In this document: piece after piece, positions 38,101-47,938 of the stretch
Layout of the letters: every line of letters starts with the position of its first letter
How positions within the stretch are numbered: position 1 is the first letter of the stretch
Source of the DNA: Bacteroidota bacterium
Lineage (GTDB): Bacteria > Bacteroidota > Bacteroidia > Bacteroidales > FEN-979
Direction: 5' to 3'
Assembly (NCBI GenBank): GCA_026391795.1
Contig: JAPLDI010000050.1
Span: forward strand, 1-64,000
Length of the DNA: 64,000 bases
Position numbers and translations under genes: made by a program
Notes under the pieces: generated by a model
The model's input: the letters and a program-made list of their open reading frames with translations, nothing else
Databases searched by the model: none
What the model was told of the DNA's origin: nothing

Positions 38101-38219
38101 CTACAGTCTTCCTACAGTCTTCCTACAGTCTTCCTATAAGGTCAAAATGTTTTTTGCATTTTGTTTCTGAAGCGAGACTGTAGGAAGCTTATAGGAAGAC
38201 TGTAGGAAGACTGTAGGAC
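38101..38219. repeat. Inverted array of 11-bp units (CTACAGTCTTC left, GACTGTAGGAA right)
   Basis: Left units 38101-38133 plus partial; right units 38176-38219; perfect 31-bp arms 38110-38140 / 38188-38218. Confidence 0.95.
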
Positions 38220-38257
38220 TGAAATTACGAAGTCAGGCAAACTCATCAACTCATCAT

Positions 38258-39256
38258 CTATCTCCCAAATGGCTGATCCTTCTCAAAATCAGGCCTGTAA
38301 TGATCAGCACTGCTCAACTCCTGGATCCATCCGTTTTCCATACCCAGCCGCTCCATCTCATTCACAACCGTTGCATATTCCTCAGGAGAGACCTTGTTTT
38401 GCAACACGGGATGGCAGCTTACCATTAGCGTCGGGTAATATTGCGACATCAGCGAAACATGAATCTTCGGGGAAAGTTCTTCAGCAATAAAATTGATGAC
38501 CTTCAGGCTGTTGCCGGCATGACCCGGCAGGACAAGGTGCCGGATAATAATTCCTGACTCAGCGGTCCCCTCTTTCCCGGTATGAAGGACGGCGCCTTTT
38601 TGCCGGAACATCTCCTTAAGGGCCATTGACGCCATTTCAGGATAATCAGGCGCATCGGAATATTCTCCGGCCAGCGTGGATTCCATGTATTTCAGATCCG
38701 GCAGGTAGACATCGATCATCCCTTCCAGCAGACGCAGGGTTGATGGCTTGTCGTAGCCGTTTGAGTTGTATACCCATACCGGCTTATACCCCAGGGACTC
38801 GATGCAGCGGATGATGATCATCACCTGCGGGATGAAATGCGACGGCGAAACGAACCCTACCCGGGTGATGCCAGCATCCAGAAAGCCACTCACCTGACGG
38901 ATCACTTCCTCCAATTCCATCGCATCGCTACTGACAGCCAGCCGGTTATCACTGATCTGGTAGTTCTGGCAGTAGATGCACTGCAGGTTGCAATGGGCAA
39001 AGAACAGGTTGCAAATCCCCTCCTCCCCGCTGATGGCAGGTTCCTCACCATGATGGATGCATATGGAGGAGATACAGAACGAAGCATTGCTCTTGCAATA
39101 CCCCAAATCCTCAGAGAAACGGTCTGCAGTGCATTCGCGGGGACAGAGATCGCAGTCGTGCAATTTTTCCAGCGGATCAAGAAACGGGGTTAAATCCATC
39201 AATGAATGCAGTTTTTCCGTACTTTTGAAGTTTATTAACGTCACAAAAGTACGCAA
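38258..39256 (-). CDS. Radical SAM protein, PflA-activase-like
   Basis: 'CNLQCIYCQNYQIS' CxxxCxxC motif; N-terminal 'CDLCPRECTADR...GYCKSN'; 'PDLKYMESTLAGEYSDAPDYPEMAS'. Confidence 0.92.
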   Translation of the reverse strand: MRTFVTLINFKSTEKLHSLMDLTPFLDPLEKLHDCDLCPRECTADRFSEDLGYCKSNASFCISSICIHHGEEPAISGEEGICNLFFAHCNLQCIYCQNYQISDNRLAVSSDAMELEEVIRQVSGFLDAGITRVGFVSPSHFIPQVMIIIRCIESLGYKPVWVYNSNGYDKPSTLRLLEGMIDVYLPDLKYMESTLAGEYSDAPDYPEMASMALKEMFRQKGAVLHTGKEGTAESGIIIRHLVLPGHAGNSLKVINFIAEELSPKIHVSLMSQYYPTLMVSCHPVLQNKVSPEEYATVVNEMERLGMENGWIQELSSADHYRPDFEKDQPFGR

Positions 39257-39259
39257 TTC

Positions 39260-39925
39260 ATGAAGATGGAATCCTCAAAGTACACGCATATCATCTGGGA
39301 CTGGAACGGAACTCTCCTGGACGACAGCTGGCTGTGCGTGGAAGTCATGAACTCAATGCTCTCCGCCAGGAACCTTCCTTTGCTGACACTGGAACGCTAC
39401 CGCGAGATCTTTGATTTCCCGGTAAAGGCTTATTATGAAAAGCTGGGATTTAATTTTAAAAAGGAATCGTTTGAGGTTGTGGGAATGGATTTTATGAACG
39501 GGTACAACCTGAAGCAGAAGGAATGCTGGCTCCAGGAAGATGCCGTGAACAGCCTGAAGTGCATCGCCGACAGCGGATACCATCAGAGTGTTCTGTCGGC
39601 CAGGGAACAGAATGAATTGCGGCAGGAGATCATTGACCGCAAGGTGTCAGGTTATTTTGACTTTGTTGACGGCCTGGATGATCACTATGCACACGGAAAG
39701 ACGGACGTGGGGATCAGGCTGCTGAAAGAGATGGGCGTGGAAAAGCGAAAGATCCTGTTTATCGGGGATACCTGCCATGATGCAGAAGTGGCTAAAGAAC
39801 TGGAGATTGACTGCATCCTGGTCCCCAACGGGCATCATTCAAAGCAAAGACTGAGAAAAACCGGTTGTCCGATCGTTAAATCACTGGATAAATTAAGCGG
39901 ATACTTATGCAATCGTGTCGGATAA
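39260..39925 (+). CDS. HAD-family hydrolase (phosphoglycolate phosphatase-like)
   Basis: 'IIWDWNGTLLDDSW', 'VLSAREQNEL', 'ILFIGDTCHDAEVAKEL'. Confidence 0.92.
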   Translation: MKMESSKYTHIIWDWNGTLLDDSWLCVEVMNSMLSARNLPLLTLERYREIFDFPVKAYYEKLGFNFKKESFEVVGMDFMNGYNLKQKECWLQEDAVNSLKCIADSGYHQSVLSAREQNELRQEIIDRKVSGYFDFVDGLDDHYAHGKTDVGIRLLKEMGVEKRKILFIGDTCHDAEVAKELEIDCILVPNGHHSKQRLRKTGCPIVKSLDKLSGYLCNRVG

Positions 39926-42900
39926 AGATCCTTCTGTTTGTACTCTTCCTGATTACCTTCTGGGCAGCCGATGCCAGTGCCCAGGCAACAAAAGGCACCA
40001 CCTTCCGCACGCATAATTACTACCTCTCTTCCGTAAAGAAAACAGTAAAATTACCGGATTCCATTGGTATGGTTGCTTTCCTGGGAGATGTCCCGGAAGC
40101 AGAGATGGATAAAGAGTCGCGTGCAGCCTTTGATTTTCTGAAAAGCCTGAAGGGGTATTACCCGGTTTATCTGACCTTCAGGGAGATCAAAAAGAACCCG
40201 AAACTTCTGGATTCATTCAAACTGGCCTGGTTCCACAGGCAGGATACGGCCCGGTTCTCATCAACCGAGTCAGATAAGAAAGTAATAAACGGAATTCTGG
40301 GTTTTCTGGATAAGGGCGGTGACCTGCTGCTAACGCTGAATGCTTTCCGGTATATCAATACCCTGGGTATCGAGCCCGTTCTTCCCACCGACAGCATAAA
40401 AACCTCCCGGGACGATGGTTACGGGCGCAAGCTGGGACTCCATTCATTTCTTGACCATCCTGTTTTTGATGGGATGTTCGGCGGTTCTTATGTCATGATG
40501 CCTTTTAAAGACACCGCGTTCAGGATAACAGGCTTCTTCGGGAGTTCTGTTCCCGGAAAAGGGAAAGTCACCGGTGTGGACTGGGATTATATTTTCCTGA
40601 GGGAGGAGTCAAAGCTGATGCTTGAATACAATGCCGGGAAAGGTAAGGTGATCGCAATTGGCGGATATACCTGCTATTCGGTTCCGAACATGAACCGGAT
40701 CCACCTGGAACTGTTCACTGCCAATATCTTCAGGTATTTCCGGTCTGCCGCTTCGCACACTGAAATCCGCTGCTGGGATTACACTCCGGCCTCAGTTTAC
40801 AGCCTGCCCGGGAAGGTGCAGGACACAGACCCTCTGTTTGCAGCTATCCCTGCCAGCGAAAAATGGGAGATTCCCGATGATCCCCTGGCCCTTTCCGATC
40901 GCTATTCTTCCGGAAACTTCTGGGACGTTGCAGGAGAACGGCTCCTTACCATGGGAAATGAAAACGGGGGTATTGAAGAGATCTGGGCACACCCCTTCAT
41001 GGCTTTCCGGGATTATGAAGTGGGTTTGAGGTTTGAATATAAGGATAGCATCTACTGGTTGAAGGACGAACGGCCGGAAACTGAGGTTCTCCCCTGGTGT
41101 TTCAAACGAACCTATAAATTTCCGCGTGCCTATCTTCAGGAAATTATATCCAATGATCCTTATGAGCCCGACGGGGTTATCCATTATGAATATCAGGGTG
41201 TTTATCCTGCCGAACTGGTGGTGAAGGTAAAGAGCAACCTGAGGCTGATGTGGCCCTATTCTGAAAAAGTACTCGGTTCGATGGGTCATGCCTATGACCA
41301 GGATTATCATGGCTTCCTGATTCAGGATCAGTCGGGAACGTTTGTTTCCATGATCGGGGCGAACCGGAAACCCGATGTTTATTCCATCGGGCAATTTTCA
41401 GATTTTGAGTATAAAAAAGGCAGTAAGACGTTTGAAGGGATCCCGTCAGGGGAACTCAGGGTTACCGGGTTGCTGACCTATTCGCTGGCGATGGTCGACC
41501 GGATGGATGTTGTCTATGCCGCGACCAGCGAAGGTGTAAAGAAGACAAGTCTCTATTTCGAAGCTTCACTGCGGTCGCCACGGATGATCGTTGAGCGGGC
41601 AAAAAGCCACACTGACAGCCTGCTTGCGAACAACCTTATGATCACAAGTCCGGATGCGGAATTCAACAGGGGTTACCGCTGGGCGCTCCTTGCCACCGAC
41701 CGGTTTTTTGTAAACACGCCCGGAATGGGAAAGTCGCTGGTGGCGGGTTATTCAACGACAAGCACCGGCTGGGATGGCGGCCACAAGGTGAACGGGAGGC
41801 CGGGGTACGGGTGGTATTTCGGCCGTGACGGGGAATGGAGCGGGTTCGCCCTTCTCGATTATGGCGCTTTTGAAAAGGTCAGGTCAGTTCTTGAATTCTA
41901 TTGCAGGTACCAGGATATTTCCGGAAAGATCCTGCATGAAGCCACAACTTCCGGCGTGGTGCATTATGATGCAGCCGACGCCACCCCGCTTTTCATCGTC
42001 CTTGCCGGGCGATATTTCCGTCATGCCCAGGATACCGCTTTTCTCCGTTCCATCTGGCCTTCTGTCAGGAAAGCCGTTGATTTCTGCTTTTCCACCGATA
42101 CCGATCATGATCACCTGATTGAGAACACCAACGTGGGCCACGGATGGGTGGAAGGCGGCGAACTTTATGGCTCACATGCAACGCTTTATATGCAGGGATG
42201 CTGGGCCGCAGCCCTGCTGGAGACGGCCAACATGGCCGCAGCAATGAAAAGCCCGGAAGCCGAAAGTTATACGCTCGAAGCCGGCATCGTGAAGAGCCTT
42301 ATCAATACCCGTTTCTGGAAGCCTTCACTGAGATATTATTCCTACGGGATGGACAAAAACCTTACCTACCGGTCTGAACCAACTGTTCTCCCCGCGGTTC
42401 CCCTCTTATTTAAAATGGCGGATCCTGAGAAGGCAAAACCTGTTCTTGAACAGCTGGCTTCCAATGCTTTTTCCACCAACTGGGGGACACGGATCCTGCG
42501 CGAGGACAGTCCCTTCTTTAAGCCGACAGGCTATCACTACGGCAGTGTATGGCCCCTCTTTACCGGCTGGACTGCACTTGCCGAATATGCTTACGGCAAC
42601 TATCCCCAGGGATTCTCCCACATCATGAACAACCTGAATATCTACAAGAACTGGGGAAAAGGATTTGTCGAGGAGGTCATGAACGGTGCCAGCTACCAGC
42701 CTTCGGGCGTTTGTCCGCACCAATGCTGGTCGGAGACGATGGTGCTTCAGCCGGCCATCGAGGGTCTGCTCGGTTTCAAAATCGATGGATCAGAAAACAA
42801 GGTCATCCTTACACCGCATTTTCCGGCCAGTTGGGATTCCGTCAATGTGAGGAACCTGAGGATCGGGAATTCGGTCTTCGATTTTTGCATGAAACGAATG

Positions 42901-43404
42901 AAAGGGAGCTGTTTTTTTACCTTCACGCCACAGGGGACCCTGCCAATCAAGGTGGAGTTCACCCCTGCCTTCCCCGCAGGAACAAGGTTCATTCATGTTC
43001 TGAAAGATGGAAAAGAGACACCGTTTGCCACTTTTAATGACCAGAAAAACACCTATGTGCTTACCACCCTTATCCTGAGTGAATCCAGTTCGCTCCGGAT
43101 GGAGTATGATAAAGGCATTGAGGTGCTGCCTGCCGTAGCTGACCCCCACCCCGGCTCCCGTCCGGAGGGACTGAGAATTATCTCTACACAGTATTCCGGT
43201 TATACATATTACATCGGAGTAGAGGGAGAAAGTAATACTTCAGGTAATGTTGATTTATATATTCATAATCAGAATATTGAAAAAATTGAAAACGGAACAA
43301 TTCAAGGCTGGGACGGGGAGATTTGCCACCTGGTCGTTGATTTTGGCAGCAGCCTGGCAAAGTACCAGAACAAGACCATTATTATCCATCTCAGGCAATC
43401 GTAA
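39907..43404 (+). CDS. Large secreted six-hairpin glycoside hydrolase (glycogen-debranching-like C-terminal domain)
   Basis: Signal peptide; 'TSTGWDGGHKVNGRPGYGWYFGRDGEW', 'DTDHDHLIENTNVGHGWVEGGELYGSHATLYMQGCWAAALLE', 'YHYGSVWPLFTGWTALAEY' (alpha/alpha)6 motifs; N-terminal ThuA/GATase-like region. Confidence 0.82.
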   Translation: MQSCRIKILLFVLFLITFWAADASAQATKGTTFRTHNYYLSSVKKTVKLPDSIGMVAFLGDVPEAEMDKESRAAFDFLKSLKGYYPVYLTFREIKKNPKLLDSFKLAWFHRQDTARFSSTESDKKVINGILGFLDKGGDLLLTLNAFRYINTLGIEPVLPTDSIKTSRDDGYGRKLGLHSFLDHPVFDGMFGGSYVMMPFKDTAFRITGFFGSSVPGKGKVTGVDWDYIFLREESKLMLEYNAGKGKVIAIGGYTCYSVPNMNRIHLELFTANIFRYFRSAASHTEIRCWDYTPASVYSLPGKVQDTDPLFAAIPASEKWEIPDDPLALSDRYSSGNFWDVAGERLLTMGNENGGIEEIWAHPFMAFRDYEVGLRFEYKDSIYWLKDERPETEVLPWCFKRTYKFPRAYLQEIISNDPYEPDGVIHYEYQGVYPAELVVKVKSNLRLMWPYSEKVLGSMGHAYDQDYHGFLIQDQSGTFVSMIGANRKPDVYSIGQFSDFEYKKGSKTFEGIPSGELRVTGLLTYSLAMVDRMDVVYAATSEGVKKTSLYFEASLRSPRMIVERAKSHTDSLLANNLMITSPDAEFNRGYRWALLATDRFFVNTPGMGKSLVAGYSTTSTGWDGGHKVNGRPGYGWYFGRDGEWSGFALLDYGAFEKVRSVLEFYCRYQDISGKILHEATTSGVVHYDAADATPLFIVLAGRYFRHAQDTAFLRSIWPSVRKAVDFCFSTDTDHDHLIENTNVGHGWVEGGELYGSHATLYMQGCWAAALLETANMAAAMKSPEAESYTLEAGIVKSLINTRFWKPSLRYYSYGMDKNLTYRSEPTVLPAVPLLFKMADPEKAKPVLEQLASNAFSTNWGTRILREDSPFFKPTGYHYGSVWPLFTGWTALAEYAYGNYPQGFSHIMNNLNIYKNWGKGFVEEVMNGASYQPSGVCPHQCWSETMVLQPAIEGLLGFKIDGSENKVILTPHFPASWDSVNVRNLRIGNSVFDFCMKRMKGSCFFTFTPQGTLPIKVEFTPAFPAGTRFIHVLKDGKETPFATFNDQKNTYVLTTLILSESSSLRMEYDKGIEVLPAVADPHPGSRPEGLRIISTQYSGYTYYIGVEGESNTSGNVDLYIHNQNIEKIENGTIQGWDGEICHLVVDFGSSLAKYQNKTIIIHLRQS

Positions 43405-43412
43405 CAGGATCT

Positions 43413-45536
43413 ATGGATACAAGAAAAAGTGCGGGATTTTGGTTGGTCCTTTTTGCTTTCCTTCTCTTTTTTACGGATTTGAAGGGACAGTTTCTTTCAA
43501 ACCTGGATGCAACAAAAGATGATGCCCTTTTTACCACCTATGCTGCCCCGCAGAACCGGTCGGAATATTTGAATGACCAGGGTTACCAGTTTCTGTGGAA
43601 TGATGAAGAGAATGGGGCAGAATTCGTTTCAAAAGAGGGATTGAACTTCGGAATGGCATTTTCCAGGGATGATGAATTCAGGTTCCGGTTAAAGGAATTA
43701 TACCGTGAGCCGGTTGTTACCCTCTCCTACAGCGATCTTGTCTCATATTATTATTACCCTTTCCAGGGTATCCGGGTCACCGTTTTGTTCGACGTATTCT
43801 CTTCGAAGGAAGCAATCGCAGATATCCGGGTAAGGAACGAAGGGAACTTCCCTGTTGAGTTACAGGTGTTTCCATATTTTTATTTTCCGTCGAGAGATAC
43901 CGTTAATGACATTCTTCACCAGGCTCCTTTCGATTTTTATTCCTTCCCGGTGCATAAAAGCCGCGATGGCTGGATGAAAGAGCATTCCATCCCGGTTTCG
44001 GAAGAGCTGACAGGATTCACAGCAACCGATATCCGTTTCGACAGTGTCCTGACATTTGTAAAATACAAACATGTTGCTACAATGCAGCGAGTTACAGATC
44101 CCTTCCTGCACCTTAAGGATCAGCTCCGGATGAATAAAAGATCTTCACTGGCTGTAAAAGGATTCCTCTTTTCGAGGGAATTCAGGATCTGCCAGGGCGA
44201 ACAGGTTCATTTCAGGATGGTTTTTGGGCTGGAGGATAAAGAGATCAGGATGCCCATACTATCGAAAAAAATTCAGCCCTTATTCGCAACGGATCTGAAA
44301 AAGCTGGTGCGTGAAGATGAAGAGGCTTATAAAAAGATCCCTTTGCTGAAGGGAGAAACCAATCAACACGCATTAAAAGAGAGGGACCTCACCTGTTTCT
44401 ACTGGAGTTGTTTTTCCCTCCTGAGGCAGTGCATGATGCCGCCGGAAGGCAAGTGCACCCGGAACTATTATGTTTTCTCCCGTGAACCGAAATGGGGATG
44501 GGGATATGGCGGACAGGTTTTTCATGAAAGCCTTTCCATGCTCGCTTATGCGCTTATGGATCCGGAAGGTGCCATGAATTCACAACGCGTCTATTTTGAG
44601 CGTCAGCATCCCGACGGGTACATCAACTACCGTACGGGTCCATACCTTGACGAAACCATTGAAATCAATGGAAAACTTACAAGTTCAGCTCCTTTATTCA
44701 ATTATGAGAACCTCGGGATTTTCAGGATCACCCATGATAAAAAGTTCCTGGGTGAGGCTTATCGTTCGGGTTCGAGGTTTTACCAGTTCTATGTTGCAAA
44801 CCGCGATTCAAACAACAATGGCCTTTGCGAATGGGGTGGTGAAGCATCCCTTGAATCGTTGAGGGATGCGAGGGTTGCGGTATGGGACCAGGTCGGCTGG
44901 CCTTCCAATTTCGAGGGGCCGGATCTCAATTCCATGCTGGTCAGGGAGGCAAGATCACTTGCAGTGATGGCATCCGGCCTCGGTTTCAGGGAAGATGCTG
45001 CGAAATGGACCAAAGAGGCAGAGTCCCGTTCAAACCTGATAAACCGTACGATGTGGGATCCGGCGGACGGGTTCTATTATAATGTGAACAGGGAGGATCA
45101 ATCCTTTACATTTAGAAGAAAAGATGACCTGAAGATCAGGGAGATCATCGGATTTTTACCCTTGTGGGCCGGTGTGAGCGATCGGAAGAAGACCAACCGG
45201 CTGCTCCACCACCTGACCGATCCGGATGAATTCTGGAGATCCTACGGCATTCCTTCGCTGTCGGCGAAGGAGAGTTATTATAATCCCATAGGATACTGGA
45301 ACGGACCGGTTTGGGTTCAGTGGGACTACCTGCTGTTTCGTGGACTGCTGGACCAGGGATACAAAAAAGAGGCAGAAGAACTGGCCATGAAGGTCCTTGA
45401 CAATATGATCTGGCATCTGAAGCAGGATCATGCTTTCTGGGAGTTTTACAGTCCGGATGACCGTGAGGCCGGATGGAACAAGACCTACATCTGGGCCGGG
45501 CTGGCAGCAAGGTTCCTGGTCGATCTGGGAGAATGA
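43413..45536 (+). CDS. Six-hairpin (MGH1/GH63-like) glycoside hydrolase
   Basis: 'EPKWGWGYGGQVFHESLSMLAYALMDPEGAMNSQRVYF', 'GFYYNVNREDQSF', 'YYNPIGYWNGPVWVQWDYLLFRGL'. Confidence 0.85.
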   Translation: MDTRKSAGFWLVLFAFLLFFTDLKGQFLSNLDATKDDALFTTYAAPQNRSEYLNDQGYQFLWNDEENGAEFVSKEGLNFGMAFSRDDEFRFRLKELYREPVVTLSYSDLVSYYYYPFQGIRVTVLFDVFSSKEAIADIRVRNEGNFPVELQVFPYFYFPSRDTVNDILHQAPFDFYSFPVHKSRDGWMKEHSIPVSEELTGFTATDIRFDSVLTFVKYKHVATMQRVTDPFLHLKDQLRMNKRSSLAVKGFLFSREFRICQGEQVHFRMVFGLEDKEIRMPILSKKIQPLFATDLKKLVREDEEAYKKIPLLKGETNQHALKERDLTCFYWSCFSLLRQCMMPPEGKCTRNYYVFSREPKWGWGYGGQVFHESLSMLAYALMDPEGAMNSQRVYFERQHPDGYINYRTGPYLDETIEINGKLTSSAPLFNYENLGIFRITHDKKFLGEAYRSGSRFYQFYVANRDSNNNGLCEWGGEASLESLRDARVAVWDQVGWPSNFEGPDLNSMLVREARSLAVMASGLGFREDAAKWTKEAESRSNLINRTMWDPADGFYYNVNREDQSFTFRRKDDLKIREIIGFLPLWAGVSDRKKTNRLLHHLTDPDEFWRSYGIPSLSAKESYYNPIGYWNGPVWVQWDYLLFRGLLDQGYKKEAEELAMKVLDNMIWHLKQDHAFWEFYSPDDREAGWNKTYIWAGLAARFLVDLGE

Positions 45537-45554
45537 GGTGAACAGGTTGATCAT

Positions 45555-45634
45555 TGTCTTCCCCCGGGCTTGTCTTCCCCCGGGCTTGTCTTCCCCCGGG
45601 CTTGTCTTCCCCCGGGCTTGTCTTCCCCCGGGCT
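45555..45634. repeat. 16-bp tandem repeat TGTCTTCCCCCGGGCT x5
   Basis: Units start at 45555, 45571, 45587, 45603 and 45619; the last unit forms hairpin CCCCCGGGC-TTTA-GCCCGGGGG with downstream sequence. Confidence 0.95.
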
Positions 45635-45716
45635 TTAGCCCGGGGGTACAAAAGAAAAATATTCAAAGGGCTTTAGCCCAGAATCTTATCAGAAAAAAGT
45701 CGTAATAGTTCTAAAG

Positions 45717-47879
45717 ATGATCATGAAACAATCCCGGATAATTTTCTTCCTGTTGATCCTGCCGGTAATTCTGCATGGCCAGACATTGGGTACCATGTCT
45801 GATTACCTCAGGATCCACGCCAAAGCAGAGGATCCGCTTTATACCACGTATGCTGCAACCATGGCACGTTCAAGGCTTTATGGCGACAAAGCCTATAAGA
45901 TGGATTACTATTCCGATTGCAGGCCGGTCACCTATTCCAGTGATCATGCCGGGAACATGTTTGTGGTCTGGAAGATTGACGGGGTGGTGATCATGAATAC
46001 CGGCGAATTTTTCAAAAAACCGGTCGTGCTCTACTCTTTCCCCGACATGATGATCATGGAGTATGAGCCCTTCCGGGGGATTCATGTGCGGGAGACCTTC
46101 CTGGTTTACAGTTCTACCCTTGCACTTGCGGATATGGAGGTAAAAAATACGGATGCCATCCCTCATGAAATTACGGTTTACCCGGTACTGGAACTGGGAA
46201 ACGATTCGCTCGAGATCATGAGCTACAATGAAAAGGCCGACGGGTACGTCACAAACCGGTATGAAAGTCCCTACCGGCTGATCAGCAGCTTAAAAACAGA
46301 ATATCCCTACCCCTTGCATACGCGTGATTTTTTCACTGCCAGCCAGAAGGTTGCTTCTTATGGAGGTTATTCGGGCGACATGTCTGATTTCTATAACCGG
46401 ATCAAAACAGATTACTATTCAGATAACCGCAACGATTCCCTGAATGTAAAGAAGGAAGGCTTCGTTGACTTCATCGCCCTGCAGCTGAAGAAACGGCTGC
46501 GTCCCGGCGAGATAAACGATTTTCGATACCTGCGTGGAGTTCAGTCGCAGTCGGAAACACCCGATTCGCTTTTTTCTGAGGCAACGAGGATGAAGAGTTT
46601 GTTTCTAAAAACATTTTATGAGGATAACCTGATGCTGTTCGGCAGGATTCCCAGGATCTCCTTCAGGACGGAAACCGAGAAGCAGGTTTATATCGGCGCT
46701 TTCAACCTTGCGAGAGGATCCATGTACCCGGCTTCCGGCAAGACCAAATATAACTTTTACGCTTTTTCAAGAAATCCCTTGTGGGGATGGGGTCACGGGC
46801 ACCAGGTGCTTCACGAATCCCTGAGTATGCTCAGCTATGCTTATCTCGATCCCCTGTCGGCTGAAGGGTCGCAGCGGGTGTATATGGAGCAGCAGGACAG
46901 CAGCGGGCTCATTGCCTACCGGCATGGTCCGCGCGGGAAACAGGATTATCCGCATAAAAACATGCCTACGACATCTTCCCCATTTTTCAGCTGGATCAAC
47001 TGGGAGATTTACCAGGTATCCAAAGACAAACAGTTCCTCGGGGAGTCGTATGTTTCGGGCTCAAACTATGTTAACTGGCTGATCCGGAACCGCGACGCCA
47101 ACCACGACGGCACATTTGAATGGGGGCCTTACGGGATCATTGAGAATGTTCGTGACTGGTACAATGCCGTATTCCAGGTATCGGCCGAACGTTACCTGGA
47201 TGTGGACAAGGAGGATATATCCGATGAACTCGAATGCCTTGACCTCACCCTGATGGTTATCAAGGAGGAAAGAAGTCTTGCAAAAATGGCTGCTGCACTT
47301 GGGAAGACAGCTGAATCGGGTGCATGGCTGAAGAAAGCAGAAAACACGGTAAAACTTGTGAATGAGCGGATGTGGGATGATTCAACGGGATTCTATTATT
47401 CGGTAAACAAGAAAGATTATTCCTTTCAATTTATGACCCGCGACCTGAGGAGGCAGGAGATCATAGGATTCCTTGCCCTGTGGGCGGAGGCAGCCCCGAA
47501 AGAACGGGCAGAAAAGCTGGTGAAGGTGTTAACGGATACAACCCGGTTCTGGAGAAAGTACGGGATCCCTACCCTCTCAGCCCGCGATCCCTGGTACGGC
47601 CCTTATGTGGATTATTGCTGCAAATGGAACGGACCGGTATGGCTCCTTTGGGATTACCTGGTTTATGACGGGTTGAGAAATTACAACTATACTGAAATTG
47701 CATCCGGGCTTGCATCGAAGATGATGTTGTGTGTAACGACCCAGCTGTCGAAGAACCATAACTTCTGGGAATCGTACAGCCCCGACAATGAAGTGCTGAA
47801 CTGCCCTTCGAATTACATATGGGATTCGATCATGGCGAAGCTCATCATTGAAGAAAATAACAGAAAACCGCTGAAATGA
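45717..47879 (+). CDS. Six-hairpin (MGH1/GH63-like) glycoside hydrolase, paralog of 43413-45536
   Basis: 'NPLWGWGHGHQVLHESLSMLSYAYLDPLSAEGSQRVYME', 'GFYYSVNKKDYSFQF', 'CKWNGPVWLLWDYLVYDGL'. Confidence 0.86.
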   Translation: MIMKQSRIIFFLLILPVILHGQTLGTMSDYLRIHAKAEDPLYTTYAATMARSRLYGDKAYKMDYYSDCRPVTYSSDHAGNMFVVWKIDGVVIMNTGEFFKKPVVLYSFPDMMIMEYEPFRGIHVRETFLVYSSTLALADMEVKNTDAIPHEITVYPVLELGNDSLEIMSYNEKADGYVTNRYESPYRLISSLKTEYPYPLHTRDFFTASQKVASYGGYSGDMSDFYNRIKTDYYSDNRNDSLNVKKEGFVDFIALQLKKRLRPGEINDFRYLRGVQSQSETPDSLFSEATRMKSLFLKTFYEDNLMLFGRIPRISFRTETEKQVYIGAFNLARGSMYPASGKTKYNFYAFSRNPLWGWGHGHQVLHESLSMLSYAYLDPLSAEGSQRVYMEQQDSSGLIAYRHGPRGKQDYPHKNMPTTSSPFFSWINWEIYQVSKDKQFLGESYVSGSNYVNWLIRNRDANHDGTFEWGPYGIIENVRDWYNAVFQVSAERYLDVDKEDISDELECLDLTLMVIKEERSLAKMAAALGKTAESGAWLKKAENTVKLVNERMWDDSTGFYYSVNKKDYSFQFMTRDLRRQEIIGFLALWAEAAPKERAEKLVKVLTDTTRFWRKYGIPTLSARDPWYGPYVDYCCKWNGPVWLLWDYLVYDGLRNYNYTEIASGLASKMMLCVTTQLSKNHNFWESYSPDNEVLNCPSNYIWDSIMAKLIIEENNRKPLK

Positions 47880-47938
47880 TATAATTTTGCACCCTGAAGT
47901 AAGGAAGACAAGGAAAATTCTTTTTTAGTTTTGTTGAA

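Noticed and set aside
40792-41394. 200-aa minus-strand ORF
   Set aside because: Antisense within the 1165-aa glycosidase; no recognisable domain.
45145-45666. 173-aa and 132-aa minus-strand ORFs with GKTSPGED repeats
   Set aside because: Translation of the 16-bp tandem repeat plus antisense of a conserved glycosidase gene.
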